A stretch of DNA of 64,000 bases from Streptomyces sp. XM4193 (GTDB lineage Bacteria > Actinomycetota > Actinomycetes > Streptomycetales > Streptomycetaceae), in contig NZ_JALLGK010000002.1 of NCBI RefSeq assembly GCF_023072595.1, positions 682,001-746,000 on the forward strand, written 5' to 3'. Every line of letters starts with the position of its first letter. Position 1 is the first letter of the stretch. Shown here piece after piece: positions 38,190-47,404 of the stretch. A model generated the notes under the pieces. The model saw only the letters and a list, made by a program, of their open reading frames with translations. It was not told where the DNA came from and did not search any database. The position numbers and the translations under genes were made by a program.

Positions 38190-38195
38190 GCAGCC

Positions 38196-38777
38196 ATGCC
38201 ATCCACCCCGTCACCCCAGCAGCCCCCGCCGCCCGACACCGGGGGCACTTCCGGCGCCGGGAGCCCGCTGGACCCCGCCCTCGCCGCGCGGCTCAAGCGG
38301 AACGCGGACGGTCTGCTGCCCGCCGTGGCCCAGCAGTACGACACCGGCGAGGTGCTGATGCTCGGCTGGATGGACGACGAGGCGCTGCACCGCACCCTGA
38401 CCACCGGCCGCTGCACCTACTGGAGCCGCAGCAGGGGCGAGTACTGGGTCAAGGGCGACACCTCGGGCCACTTCCAGCACGTCAAGTCGGTCGCGCTGGA
38501 CTGCGACGGGGACACGCTGCTGGTGCGCGTCGACCAGATCGGCGCAGCCTGCCACACCGGCGACCGCACCTGCTTCGACGCCGACCCGCTCCCGGTCTCG
38601 GCCCCCGCCGACACCGCAGACACCGCAGACACCGGCGCGGGCGGGGCGGGAGCCGCCGGAGCACGCACCACGGGGGACACCGCAGGAGCCGGCACCGGAA
38701 GCGGTGCCGGACAGCCCACCGAGGACGCCGCACGGCACCGTGCCGAAGGCGTCGACGCCACCGAGGAGCGCGCGTGA
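38196..38777 (+). CDS. hisI: Phosphoribosyl-AMP cyclohydrolase with long C-terminal extension
   Basis: 193 residues. The catalytic domain occupies about 27-135: [31 protein letters not shown] and the metal-binding [10 protein letters not shown] with [11 protein letters not shown] (Cys and Asp ligands). The enzyme opens the PR-AMP ring in histidine synthesis. About 60 residues after it are Ala/Thr/Gly/Asp-rich with repeated DTA units and look disordered. There is no HisE domain. The stop overlaps the trpE GTG, so hisI and trpE are co-translated. Confidence 0.95.
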   Translation: MPSTPSPQQPPPPDTGGTSGAGSPLDPALAARLKRNADGLLPAVAQQYDTGEVLMLGWMDDEALHRTLTTGRCTYWSRSRGEYWVKGDTSGHFQHVKSVALDCDGDTLLVRVDQIGAACHTGDRTCFDADPLPVSAPADTADTADTGAGGAGAAGARTTGDTAGAGTGSGAGQPTEDAARHRAEGVDATEERA

Positions 38778-40303
38778 CCACACCCGATCTGGCGACCTTC
38801 CGCACGCTCGCGAAGGACCGGCGGGTGATCCCCGTCACCCGGAGTCTGCTCGCGGACGGCGACACCCCCGTCGCGCTCTACCGCAAGCTCGCCGCCGAGC
38901 GGCCCGGCACCTTCCTGCTGGAGTCGGCCGAGAACGGCCGCACCTGGTCGCGCTACTCCTTCGTCGGGGTGCGCAGCGCCGCCACCCTGACCGTGCGCGA
39001 CGGCCAGGCGCACTGGCTCGGCACCCCGCCCGTGGGCGTACCCACCGACGGGGACCCGCTGGCGGCGCTGCGCGCCACGGTGGAGGCGCTGCACACCCCG
39101 CGCGACCCCGAACTGCCCCCGTTCACCGGCGGCATGGTCGGCTACCTCGGCTACGACGTCGTGCGCCGGCTGGAGCGCATCGGCGACAGCACCACCGACG
39201 ATCTGCGGCTGCCCGAGCTGACCATGCTCCTCGCCACGGACGTCGCGGTGCTCGACCACCGCGACGGCACCGTGCTGCTGATCGCCAACGCCATCAACCA
39301 CAACGACCTCGACACCGGCGTCGACGAGGCGTACGAGGACGCGCTGGACCGCCTCGACTCCATGGCCGCCGACCTCTCCCGGCCCGCCGACGTCAGCGCC
39401 ACCCCGCTGCCGGCATCCGAGGTGCCCGACTACCGCGAGCGCTGGGGCGGCGACCGGTACCGCGAGGCGGTCTCGGACATCAAGGAGCGGATCCGGGCGG
39501 GCGAAGCCTTCCAGGTCGTGCCCTCCCAGCGCTTCGAGGCGCCCTGTTCGGCCTCCGCGCTGGACATCTACCGGGTGCTGCGCACCAGCAACCCCAGCCC
39601 GTACATGTATCTGCTGCGCTTCGGCGGCCAGGACGAGAGCGATCCGTCGGCGGACGGCTTCGACGTCGTGGGCTCCTCGCCGGAGGCGCTGGTCAAGGTC
39701 GCCGACGGCCAGGCGATGATGCACCCCATCGCCGGCACCAGGCCGCGCGGCGACAGCCCGAAGCAGGACGCGGAGCTGGGCGAGGAGCTGCTCGCCGACC
39801 CCAAGGAGCGGGCCGAGCACCTGATGCTCGTCGACCTCGGGCGCAACGACCTCGGGCGGGTGTGCCGACCGGGCAGTGTGGAGGTCGTCGACTTCATGAC
39901 GGTCGAGCGCTACAGCCACGTGATGCACATCGTCTCCACCGTCACCGGTCAACTCGCCGCCGACCGCACGGCGTTCGACGCGCTCACCGCCTGCTTCCCG
40001 GCCGGCACGCTCTCCGGCGCCCCCAAGCCGAGGGCCCTGCGCATCATCGAGGAGCTGGAGCCGACCAAGCGCGGCCTCTACGGCGGCTGCGTCGGCTATC
40101 TGGACTTCGCCGGCGACGCGGACACCGCGATCGCTATCCGCACCGCGGTGCTGCGCGACGGCACGGCCTACGTCCAGGCGGGCGCGGGCGTCGTCGCCGA
40201 CTCCGACCCGGCCGCCGAGGACACCGAATGTCGCAACAAGGCGGCGGCGGTCCTGAGGGCGGTGAGGACGGCCGAACTCCTCGGCGGTAGCGTGGAGCGG
40301 TGA
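38774..40303 (+). CDS. trpE: Anthranilate synthase component I
   Basis: 509 residues. The N-terminal regulatory part contains the feedback motif [16 protein letters not shown], and the chorismate-binding domain has [31 protein letters not shown] and [18 protein letters not shown]. It makes anthranilate from chorismate with a glutaminase partner (TrpG), which is not encoded nearby. GTG 38774 overlaps the hisI stop by 4 nt, linking histidine and tryptophan synthesis in one mRNA. The next gene overlaps its stop in the same way. Confidence 0.96.
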   Translation: MTTPDLATFRTLAKDRRVIPVTRSLLADGDTPVALYRKLAAERPGTFLLESAENGRTWSRYSFVGVRSAATLTVRDGQAHWLGTPPVGVPTDGDPLAALRATVEALHTPRDPELPPFTGGMVGYLGYDVVRRLERIGDSTTDDLRLPELTMLLATDVAVLDHRDGTVLLIANAINHNDLDTGVDEAYEDALDRLDSMAADLSRPADVSATPLPASEVPDYRERWGGDRYREAVSDIKERIRAGEAFQVVPSQRFEAPCSASALDIYRVLRTSNPSPYMYLLRFGGQDESDPSADGFDVVGSSPEALVKVADGQAMMHPIAGTRPRGDSPKQDAELGEELLADPKERAEHLMLVDLGRNDLGRVCRPGSVEVVDFMTVERYSHVMHIVSTVTGQLAADRTAFDALTACFPAGTLSGAPKPRALRIIEELEPTKRGLYGGCVGYLDFAGDADTAIAIRTAVLRDGTAYVQAGAGVVADSDPAAEDTECRNKAAAVLRAVRTAELLGGSVER

Positions 40304-41103
40304 CCGCCACGCCCTCCACCCCCCGCAGCAGCGCGTCCCGCCGCGCCCTGGGAGCCGCCCTGCCGGGCGGCGCGCTGGGCGCCACCCTCATCCTCGTCGC
40401 CGCAGGCCAGACCTGGGCCGAGGGCAGTGCGGCGATCGGCCGGGCGCGCACCGACATCCAGGTGACCGGCAGCGAGGTGACCGGGCTGCCGAGTGCGCTC
40501 GCCCTGGTCGGACTCGCCGCCCTGGTCGCGGTGTTCGCCGTGCGCCGCAAGGGTCGTACCGCCGTCGCCGCGCTGCTCGCACTGTGCGGGCTGGGCGTCG
40601 TCGTCTCCGCCCTGCTGGCCACGGCCGACACCGGTGCGCTGGAGGAGCAGGCCGCCGAGGCCACCGGCCTGGCCGACGCCGCCGTCGACCGGATCAGCCA
40701 CAGCGGCTGGCCGTACGCGGCGGTGGTGGGCGGTGTGCTGCTGCTCCTCGCCGGTCTGCTGGCACTGCGCTTCGGCCGGTACTGGCCCGCCATGGGCGGC
40801 CGGTACGAGCGTTCCGGCTCCACCCGTCGCGCCGGTGCGACGCGACGGCCCCGGCCGCAGGCGCAGGAGCGGCCGGAGGACCTGTGGCAGGCGCTGGATC
40901 GCGGCGAGGACCCGACCGAGCACACGGGCCGGGAGCGGCCCGGGAGCACTGCCGGGGATCGGCCGGTCGCCGACCCCGGGCCCGGGCGGCAGCAGGACGC
41001 GGACACCGCACCGGACCCGGACGGCGCGCACGAGCGCGGCGGTTCGGACGGGGGCGGGGACGAGGGTGACCAAGCCCATGGCGGAGCGGGATCGCGCTCC
41101 TGA
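40300..41103 (+). CDS. Trp biosynthesis-associated membrane protein (TIGR02234)
   Basis: 267 residues with four membrane helices (about 12-35, 58-77, 83-103, 132-152) followed by a hydrophilic, Arg/Gln/Asp-rich C-terminal tail. TIGR02234 proteins are found in actinobacterial trp operons, but their function is unknown. GTG 40300 overlaps the trpE stop by 4 nt. The conserved loop after the first helix includes the segment [19 protein letters not shown]. Confidence 0.9.
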   Translation: MTATPSTPRSSASRRALGAALPGGALGATLILVAAGQTWAEGSAAIGRARTDIQVTGSEVTGLPSALALVGLAALVAVFAVRRKGRTAVAALLALCGLGVVVSALLATADTGALEEQAAEATGLADAAVDRISHSGWPYAAVVGGVLLLLAGLLALRFGRYWPAMGGRYERSGSTRRAGATRRPRPQAQERPEDLWQALDRGEDPTEHTGRERPGSTAGDRPVADPGPGRQQDADTAPDPDGAHERGGSDGGGDEGDQAHGGAGSRS

Positions 41104-41167
41104 CACAATGGACGCGAAGCATCCCGCCGCACCGCGGCCCGAAGACGGATCTACGAGGAGCACTTTC

Positions 41168-41410
41168 ATGGCCGACACCAGCCACGGTCACACCCCCGCA
41201 GCCTGGACCGGCGTGACCATCGCCATGATCGGGTTCTGCGTCGGCAGCGTCTTCATGGTGATGGCCGAGCCGCTCGGCGTGATCGCCGGCTGCGCCGTCG
41301 TACTCCTCGGCGGGGTCGTCGGCATGATCATGCGTTCGATGGGCCTGGGCCAGCCGAAGGACACCCCGGAGCGGATCGCCGCCCGGGAGGCGGCCGTCGC
41401 CAAGGGCTGA
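41168..41410 (+). CDS. HGxxPAAW family membrane protein
   Basis: 80 residues. It starts MADTSHGHTPAAW, the motif that names the family, and has two membrane helices (about 15-33 and 40-58) and a charged tail. GAGGAGCACTTTC precedes ATG 41168. It follows the TIGR02234 gene by 64 bp and lies in the trp region, as in other Streptomyces. The function is unknown. Confidence 0.9.
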   Translation: MADTSHGHTPAAWTGVTIAMIGFCVGSVFMVMAEPLGVIAGCAVVLLGGVVGMIMRSMGLGQPKDTPERIAAREAAVAKG

Positions 41411-41511
41411 ACCACCCGCTCCTGCGCCGACCGGGCGCGGCGCCGCACCGATGCGGCTCGCCGCGCCCGTCGGTGTTTGGCGGGCCGGCCGGCTCCGCAC
41501 ACCCTGGTGGA

Positions 41512-41892
41512 ATGCTCACCTCCCGGCTTCCCGCGCTCGGCGTGCTCGGCTGCGCGCTGCTCGCCCTCGGCTACGTCGGCGCGGTCGATCCCCATGAGCC
41601 GGGCCACTACCCGCTCTGCCCGGTTCTGCGGTACACCGGGCTGCTCTGCCCCGGCTGCGGCGGGCTGCGCAGTATGCACGCGCTGGTGCACGGCGATCTG
41701 CCGGCCGCGTTCGCCGCGAACGCCTTCGTGGTGGTCGTGCTGCTGGCCGCGGCGGGGGGCTGGGCGGCCTGGTTCGCGCGCCCCGCGTTCCGCCCGCGCG
41801 TACCGCTGACGCTGGTGTGGTCGGCCGGCGCCGTACTCCTGGTCTTCACAGTGCTGCGCAATCTGCCGCCCGGCGCCGCCCTGTCCCCGTAG
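41512..41892 (+). CDS. DUF2752 domain membrane protein
   Basis: 126 residues with three membrane helices. The segment YTGLLCPGCGGLRSMHALVHGD holds the CPGCGGxR core of DUF2752, whose paired Cys may bind metal or react with thiols; the function is not known. ATG 41512 is chosen because CACCCT ends 6 nt upstream and the open stretch before it is not family-like. It lies between the HGxxPAAW gene and trpC. Confidence 0.87.
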   Translation: MLTSRLPALGVLGCALLALGYVGAVDPHEPGHYPLCPVLRYTGLLCPGCGGLRSMHALVHGDLPAAFAANAFVVVVLLAAAGGWAAWFARPAFRPRVPLTLVWSAGAVLLVFTVLRNLPPGAALSP

Positions 41893-42100
41893 CCGCTTCC
41901 GGCATGTGAGACCGGTGGTGGGCGGATGTGAAGGACGTGAGGATCGGCGGATACCATCACAGTGCTGACCGTGACGATCCGTACGGCTGCCGGCGGAGCT
42001 TGTCAGGACCACCGTCCCGGCCGCTTCGGACGGCGCAGACCGCCGCTTCGGTGCGACCGCGGGCCGCAGACCGCAGACCGACCAGAGAGAGGGGCCTCGT

Positions 42101-42907
42101 GTGAGTGTGCTCGACGAGATCATCGACGGAGTCCGTGCGGACCTCGCCGAGCGCCAGGAGCGCGTCAGCCTCGACGACCTCAAGGAGCGCGTGGAGCGCG
42201 CGCCCCGCGCCAAGGACGGCGTCGCTGCCCTCAAGGGTGACAGCGTCAAGGTCATCTGCGAGGTGAAGCGCTCCAGCCCTTCCAAGGGTGCGCTCGCCGC
42301 CATCGCCGACCCCGCCGCGCTCGCGGGCGACTACGAGGCGGGCGGCGCGGCCGTCATCTCGGTCCTCACCGAGGAGCGCCGGTTCGGCGGCTCGCTGGCC
42401 GATCTGGAGGCGGTGCGCGCCCGGGTCGACATCCCGGTGCTGCGCAAGGACTTCATCGTCACCTCCTACCAGCTGTGGGAGGCGCGTGCGCACGGCGCCG
42501 ACGTGGCGCTGCTGATCGTCGCCGCGCTGGAGCAGCTGGCGCTGGTCTCGCTCATCGAGCGCGCCGAGTCGATCGGCCTGACCCCGCTCGTGGAGGTCCA
42601 CGACGAGGAGGAGGTCGAGCGTGCGGTGGACGCGGGCGCCAGGATCATCGGCGTCAACGCCCGTGATCTGCGGACGCTGGAGATCGACCGGGACAACTTC
42701 GCCCGGGTCGCCCCCGAGATCCCGGACGGCATCGTCAAGATCGCCGAGTCCGGGGTGCGCGGCCCCCACGACCTCATCGCCTACGCCAACGAGGGCGCCG
42801 ACGCCGTGCTGGTCGGCGAGTCCCTGGTCACCGGCAAGGACCCGCAGACCGCGGTGGCCGACCTGGTCGCCGCCGGCGCGCATCCGGCGCTGAGGCACGG
42901 ACGCTGA
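42101..42907 (+). CDS. trpC: Indole-3-glycerol phosphate synthase
   Basis: 268-residue TIM barrel. [18 protein letters not shown] at the N-terminus, [14 protein letters not shown] (substrate Lys), [36 protein letters not shown] and IAESGVRG are the IGPS signatures. It closes the indole ring from CdRP. GTG 42101 has GAGAGAGGGGCCTC before it. The 208-bp leader (41893-42100) contains a possible -10 TACCAT (41952-41957) and short direct repeats CCGCAGA, but no Trp-rich leader peptide that I can see. Confidence 0.96.
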   Translation: MSVLDEIIDGVRADLAERQERVSLDDLKERVERAPRAKDGVAALKGDSVKVICEVKRSSPSKGALAAIADPAALAGDYEAGGAAVISVLTEERRFGGSLADLEAVRARVDIPVLRKDFIVTSYQLWEARAHGADVALLIVAALEQLALVSLIERAESIGLTPLVEVHDEEEVERAVDAGARIIGVNARDLRTLEIDRDNFARVAPEIPDGIVKIAESGVRGPHDLIAYANEGADAVLVGESLVTGKDPQTAVADLVAAGAHPALRHGR

Positions 42908-42909
42908 CC

Positions 42910-43077
42910 GTGCCCCGCCACCCCGCCGCCCCGATCGAGCGCTGTGCGCCGCGTCTGGCGTTGCCGCCCTGGCACCGCGGCTGCCGCGCGCCCGCGCGCC
43001 GGGTGCGGGGGCGGCGGGTCAGGTACCACATCGGTGCGGAGCCCGGCCAGATCAACGGAAGGCGATGGCGCGGCTGA
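42910..43077 (+). CDS. trpM: Tryptophan biosynthesis modulator TrpM
   Basis: 55-residue, very basic protein between trpC and trpB, starting with GTG two bases after the trpC stop. The C-terminal half, with CRAPARRVRGRRVRYHIG and then EPGQINGRRWRG, matches the Streptomyces TrpM family (trpX in older maps). In S. coelicolor TrpM has been reported to modulate tryptophan synthesis and differentiation. It has two Cys and about 14 Arg. No clear ribosome-binding site is seen, so coupling to trpC is likely. Confidence 0.87.
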   Translation: MPRHPAAPIERCAPRLALPPWHRGCRAPARRVRGRRVRYHIGAEPGQINGRRWRG

Positions 43078-43290
43078 CGGCGCCACCTCCGCGAGACACC
43101 CACCACGGGACACCGGCCTGTCGCCGGGCGTTCCGGCGCGCCACGGCGCACGGTGGTGCGCGCGGCGGCTGCCGCCGTCCGCGAGCCGAGTCGACTTCCC
43201 ACCGCACACAGCCGGGTCCGCCGCCGTGCGCCGACGCCGTACGCCCCTGCGTACGCTCCGGCCGGCGGCTCCCGCGAGGAGCTCACCGAG

Positions 43291-44526
43291 ATGTCCACAG
43301 ACTTCTTCCTGCCCGACCCCGACGGCCGGGTGCCCAGCAGCGCCGGGTACTTCGGGGCCTTCGGCGGCAAGTTCATCCCCGAGGCGCTGGTCGCCGCGGT
43401 GGACGAGGTCGCCGCCGAGTACGAGAAGGCCAAGGCGGATCCCGCCTTCGCGGCCGAGCTGAACGACCTGCTGGTCAACTACACCGGCCGTCCCAGCGCG
43501 CTCACCGAGGTGAAGCGCTTCGCCGAACACGCGGGCGGCGCCCGGGTGTTCCTCAAGCGCGAGGACCTCAACCACACCGGCTCGCACAAGATCAACAACG
43601 TTCTCGGGCAGGCCCTGCTCACCCGGCGGATGGGCAAGACCCGGGTGATCGCCGAGACCGGAGCCGGTCAGCACGGCGTGGCGACGGCCACCGCCTGCGC
43701 GCTGTTCGGCCTCGAATGCACCATCTACATGGGCGAGATCGACACCGAGCGCCAGGCGCTCAACGTCGCCCGGATGCGGATGCTCGGCGCCGAGGTCGTC
43801 CCGGTCGCCTCCGGAAGCCGCACCCTGAAGGACGCCATCAACGAGGCGTTCCGCGACTGGGTCGCCAACGTCGACCGCACCCACTACCTCTTCGGCACGG
43901 TCGCCGGACCGCACCCGTTCCCGGCGATGGTGCGCGACTTCCACCGGGTCATCGGGGTCGAGGCCAGGCGGCAGATCCTGGAGCGCACCGGCCGGCTGCC
44001 GGACGCCGTCGCGGCCTGCGTCGGCGGCGGCTCCAATGCCATCGGACTCTTCCACGCCTTCCTGCCGGACCGGGAGGTGCGCATCGTCGGGCTGGAGGCC
44101 GCGGGGCACGGAGTCGACTCCGGCGAGCACGCCGCCACCCTGACGGTCGGAGAGCCCGGCATCCTGCACGGCTCCCGCTCCTACGTGCTCCAGGACGACG
44201 AGGGCCAGATCACCGAGCCGTACTCGATCAGCGCGGGCCTGGACTACCCGGGCATCGGCCCCGAGCACGCGTACCTCAAGGACTCCGGCCGCGGCGAGTA
44301 CCGACCGGTGACCGACGACGAGGCGATGCAGGCACTGCGGCTGCTGTCCGAGACCGAGGGCATCATCCCGGCGATCGAGAGCGCCCACGCGCTCGCCGGC
44401 GCCCTCGACCTCGGCCGTGAACTCGGCGGCGAGGGACTGGTCCTGGTCAACCTCTCCGGCCGCGGCGACAAGGACATGGACACCGCCGCCCGTTACTTCG
44501 AGCTCTACGACGAGGAGGCCAAGTGA
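43291..44526 (+). CDS. trpB: Tryptophan synthase beta chain
   Basis: 411 residues, TrpB1 type. It begins with a 14-residue tail then [18 protein letters not shown]; the PLP lysine lies in [11 protein letters not shown], the catalytic Glu in AETGAGQHG, and the phosphate-binding GGGSNAIG is intact. It joins indole and serine to make tryptophan. GAGGAGCTCACCGAG precedes ATG 43291. The stop TGA shares its last base with the trpA ATG. Confidence 0.97.
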   Translation: MSTDFFLPDPDGRVPSSAGYFGAFGGKFIPEALVAAVDEVAAEYEKAKADPAFAAELNDLLVNYTGRPSALTEVKRFAEHAGGARVFLKREDLNHTGSHKINNVLGQALLTRRMGKTRVIAETGAGQHGVATATACALFGLECTIYMGEIDTERQALNVARMRMLGAEVVPVASGSRTLKDAINEAFRDWVANVDRTHYLFGTVAGPHPFPAMVRDFHRVIGVEARRQILERTGRLPDAVAACVGGGSNAIGLFHAFLPDREVRIVGLEAAGHGVDSGEHAATLTVGEPGILHGSRSYVLQDDEGQITEPYSISAGLDYPGIGPEHAYLKDSGRGEYRPVTDDEAMQALRLLSETEGIIPAIESAHALAGALDLGRELGGEGLVLVNLSGRGDKDMDTAARYFELYDEEAK

Positions 44527-45362
44527 TGGCCGGCAGCACCGAACTCTCCGGGCAGCGCGCGCTGTTGGCCGGCACCCTGGCCGCCGCCCGGGAGGAGGGC
44601 CGCGCCGCGCTCGTCGGGTACCTCCCGGCCGGGTTCCCCACCGTGGAGGGCGGGATCGCCGCCTGCACCGAGATGCTCCGCAGCGGCTGCGACGTCGTGG
44701 AGGTCGGACTCCCGCACAGCGACCCCGTGCTGGACGGCCCGGTCATCCAGACCGCCGACGACATCGCGCTGCGGGGCGGGGTGCGGATCGCCGACGTGCT
44801 GCGCACGGTGCGCGAGGCGCACACCGCCACCGGCGCTCCGGTGCTGGTGATGACGTACTGGAACCCCATCGACCGGTACGGCCCCGAGCGCTTCGCCGCC
44901 GAGCTCGCGGCGGCCGGCGGCGCGGGCTGCATCCTGCCCGACCTCCCGGTCGAGGAGGCCGACTTGTGGCGCAAGACCGCCGAGGAGCACCAGCTCGCCA
45001 CGGTCTTCGTGGTCGCCCCCAGCAGCAGGGACGAGAGACTGGCGAAGATCACCGCGGCCGGCAGCGGATTCGTCTACGCCGCCTCGCTGATGGGCGTCAC
45101 CGGCACCAGGAAGTCCGTCGGCCGCGAGGCCGAGGCGCTGGTGACCCGGGTGCGGGCGGCAGCGGAGGACCGGCTGCCGGTCTGCGTCGGCCTCGGCGTC
45201 TCGGACGGCGAACAGGCCGCGGAGGTCGCCCGGTTCGCCGACGGCGTCATCGTCGGCTCCGCCTTCGTCAAGCGGCTGCTCGACCACCCGGACGACCTGC
45301 CGGCCGGCCTCGCCGCCGTCCGCGGGCTCGCCCGGGAACTGGCCGACGGCGTACGCCGCTGA
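44526..45362 (+). CDS. trpA: Tryptophan synthase alpha chain
   Basis: 278-residue TIM barrel that cleaves IGP to indole and G3P and passes indole to TrpB. YLPAGFPTVEGG, DVVEVGLPHSDPVLDGPVIQ (catalytic Glu), LPDLPVEEAD (catalytic Asp), VYAASLMGVTG and VGLGVSDGEQ are conserved. ATG 44526 (TGATG overlap) is preferred over GTG 44523. It is the last trp gene and is followed by a terminator. Confidence 0.96.
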   Translation: MAGSTELSGQRALLAGTLAAAREEGRAALVGYLPAGFPTVEGGIAACTEMLRSGCDVVEVGLPHSDPVLDGPVIQTADDIALRGGVRIADVLRTVREAHTATGAPVLVMTYWNPIDRYGPERFAAELAAAGGAGCILPDLPVEEADLWRKTAEEHQLATVFVVAPSSRDERLAKITAAGSGFVYAASLMGVTGTRKSVGREAEALVTRVRAAAEDRLPVCVGLGVSDGEQAAEVARFADGVIVGSAFVKRLLDHPDDLPAGLAAVRGLARELADGVRR

Positions 45363-45375
45363 CCCTCCGGGCGTG

Positions 45376-45411
45376 CGGTCCGGCCGACCCGAACGCGGGC
45401 CGGCCGGACCG
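45376..45411 (+). terminator. Terminator after trpA
   Basis: CGGTCCGGCC (45376-45385) and GGCCGGACCG (45402-45411) form a 10-bp stem 13 bp after the trpA stop. Confidence 0.75.
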
Positions 45412-45525
45412 TGCCCGCCGGGCGTGCCGCACCCGCGGCGGCCCGTACGCGTACGCGAGCCGGGGCCCGTACGCGGGGGTGCGCGCACACTGGGCCGTAG
45501 GCGCACGCACGGCCGTGTGCGCACG

Positions 45526-45552
45526 GGCCCCGGATCAGGCGCACGCGGGGCC
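45526..45552 (-). terminator. Possible terminator after the SSS symporter gene
   Basis: GGCCCCG (45526-45532) and CGGGGCC (45546-45552) form a short GC stem directly beyond the stop of the minus-strand symporter gene. Confidence 0.45.
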
Positions 45553-45554
45553 GG

Positions 45555-47030
45555 TCAGGGGGCGTGCAGGCGCAGGACCGCGCGCTCCGCGCCGGCCGGC
45601 GGCTCGCCGCGCAGCGAGACCGCGATCATCGTCGCGAAGGCCAACGGCACGGTCCAGGACGCCGGTTGGGCCAGGAGCACCGTCACCAGTCCCGAGTGGC
45701 CCTCGGTGAGGGCCGAGGCGAGCGCGGCGCCGGTCGCAGTGAGCGCGCCCGCCACCAGGCCGCTCGCCGCGCCCCGCACGGTCAGCCGCGGCCACCAGAT
45801 GCCGAGCACCAGCAGCGGGCAGAACGTCGATGCCGCCACCGCGAACGCCCAGCCCACCAGCATGTTGATGTCCAGATGTGCGGCGGGCAGCGACAGCCCC
45901 ACCGACACCAGCGCACCGGCGGCGACCGCCAGCCGCAGCCGGGAGAGCCGGCCCGCGAGCCCCCGGCCGCCGAAGAGGTCGTGCGAGAGGCCGCCCGCCA
46001 GCGCCAGCAGCAGTCCGGAGCTGGTGGAGAGGAACGCGGCGAAGGCGCCGGCCGCCACCAGAGCGGTCAGCACACTGCCCAGCGCGCCGGGCACCGCCTC
46101 GCCGGGCAGTACGACGGTGACGGTGTCGGTCGCGTTGCTGTGCACCAGGTGCGGGGTCAACACCCGTCCGAGCAGCCCGTACACCGCGGGGAAGAGGTAG
46201 AACAGGCCGAGCAGCGCGATCACGATCACCCCGACCCTGCGGGCGGCGCGGGCGCTGGGGCTGGTGTGGAAGCGCATGATCACGTGCGGCAGGCCGATCG
46301 CGCCGAGGGTCGTCGCCAGCAGCATCGACCAGGTGGCGAGCAGCGGGTGGCCGGAGTTCTCGATGTCCAGCAGCGGTCGGCTCCAGCTCTCCGGCACGCC
46401 CACCGGGGTCAGCGCGTCCGCCCGGACCTCGGGGCCGACGTGGACCATCAGATAGACCGCGGGCACCGCGATGAAGACCAGCTTCACCAGGTAGTGGAAC
46501 GCCTGGACGTACGTCGCCGAACGCATCCCGCCCACCGCGATGGAGCCGCTGACCACCACCCCGGCCAGCACCACCCCCACCCAGTACGGCGTCCCGCTCA
46601 CCAGTTGCAGCACCACGCCCGCGCCCTTGAACTGCGGCACCAGGTAGAGCCACATGATCACCAGGACGATCGCCCCGCACAGCTTCCGGATCGCCGGCGA
46701 ACCCAGCCGGTACTCCGCGAAGTCCGGGACCGTGTACGCCCCCGAGCGGCGCATCGGCCCGGCCACCAGCGCCACCACGGCGACGTACCCGGCGGTGAAG
46801 CCGATCGCGATCCACAGGGTGCCGACGCCGTTCTTCAGCAGCAGCCCGGCGAGTCCCAGAACCGAGGCGGCCGACACGTACTCGCCGGCGATCGCCATGG
46901 CGTTGCGGCCGGTGCCCACCCGGCGGGAGGCGACCAGGAAGTCGGGGGCGGTACGGGCCGCGCGCACTCCGTACACGCCGATCGCCAGACTCGCGGCGAT
47001 CAGCAGACCGATCGCCAGCAGACCGGTCAA
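45555..47030 (-). CDS. SSS family sodium/solute symporter (monocarboxylate/acetate type)
   Basis: 491 residues with about 13 membrane helices. The early helix ASRRVGTGRNAMAIAGEYVSAASVLG is the SSS signature region of ActP/MctC-like carriers of acetate, propionate or pyruvate, and ATTLGAIGLPHVIMRFHTS and AFAAFLSTSSGLLLALAG follow. The start appears to be TTG at 47030, overlapping the stop of the upstream small membrane protein (TTGA). It ends the minus-strand operon kinase-LytTR regulator-small membrane protein-symporter, so its substrate is probably the signal or related to it. Confidence 0.92.
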   Translation of the reverse strand: MTGLLAIGLLIAASLAIGVYGVRAARTAPDFLVASRRVGTGRNAMAIAGEYVSAASVLGLAGLLLKNGVGTLWIAIGFTAGYVAVVALVAGPMRRSGAYTVPDFAEYRLGSPAIRKLCGAIVLVIMWLYLVPQFKGAGVVLQLVSGTPYWVGVVLAGVVVSGSIAVGGMRSATYVQAFHYLVKLVFIAVPAVYLMVHVGPEVRADALTPVGVPESWSRPLLDIENSGHPLLATWSMLLATTLGAIGLPHVIMRFHTSPSARAARRVGVIVIALLGLFYLFPAVYGLLGRVLTPHLVHSNATDTVTVVLPGEAVPGALGSVLTALVAAGAFAAFLSTSSGLLLALAGGLSHDLFGGRGLAGRLSRLRLAVAAGALVSVGLSLPAAHLDINMLVGWAFAVAASTFCPLLVLGIWWPRLTVRGAASGLVAGALTATGAALASALTEGHSGLVTVLLAQPASWTVPLAFATMIAVSLRGEPPAGAERAVLRLHAP

Positions 47031-47404
47031 CCCCGTTCCCCCGCGGGGGAGCCCGGCACCCGGGCGTCGATGCGTTCGGCGGCGCGCACATGCAGCGCCG
47101 CGATCACCAGCAGCACCGGGTAGGTCGCCGACATCAGCACCAGCCAGGACAGCGGGAGCCCCGAGACGGTCAGATCCGCCGGCGCGGGGGCCGCCGCCAG
47201 CAGCCCGCTGGTTCCGAAGAGGACCAGGCCCAGCAGCGCCACCGTGCGCAGCGCCGCCCGCCGCTGCTCGCGGAAGACGCGGGCCGCGCGCTGCGGGTCG
47301 GCGGGCCCGGGCAGCGGTAGCGAGCCGCGCACACCCCGCGAGCGCCGGGACAGCGCGATCCTGGTCTGCGGGCTGGTGACCTTGACCCGGCGGCCCCCGC
47401 TCAT
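47027..47404 (-). CDS. Small two-helix membrane protein coupled to the symporter
   Basis: 125 residues. A basic N-terminal tail (about 50 residues) precedes two membrane helices (about 52-71 and 82-104), ending GSPAGERG. The position before an SSS symporter is that usually taken by DUF485 (YjcH-like) proteins and the topology agrees, but the sequence is only weakly similar. ATG 47404 overlaps the regulator stop, and its own stop overlaps the symporter TTG, both by 4 nt. Confidence 0.8.
   Translation of the reverse strand: MSGGRRVKVTSPQTRIALSRRSRGVRGSLPLPGPADPQRAARVFREQRRAALRTVALLGLVLFGTSGLLAAAPAPADLTVSGLPLSWLVLMSATYPVLLVIAALHVRAAERIDARVPGSPAGERG

Noticed and set aside
42000..42100. Trp attenuator leader peptide before trpC
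   Set aside because: No short frame with tandem Trp codons followed by alternative hairpins was found.
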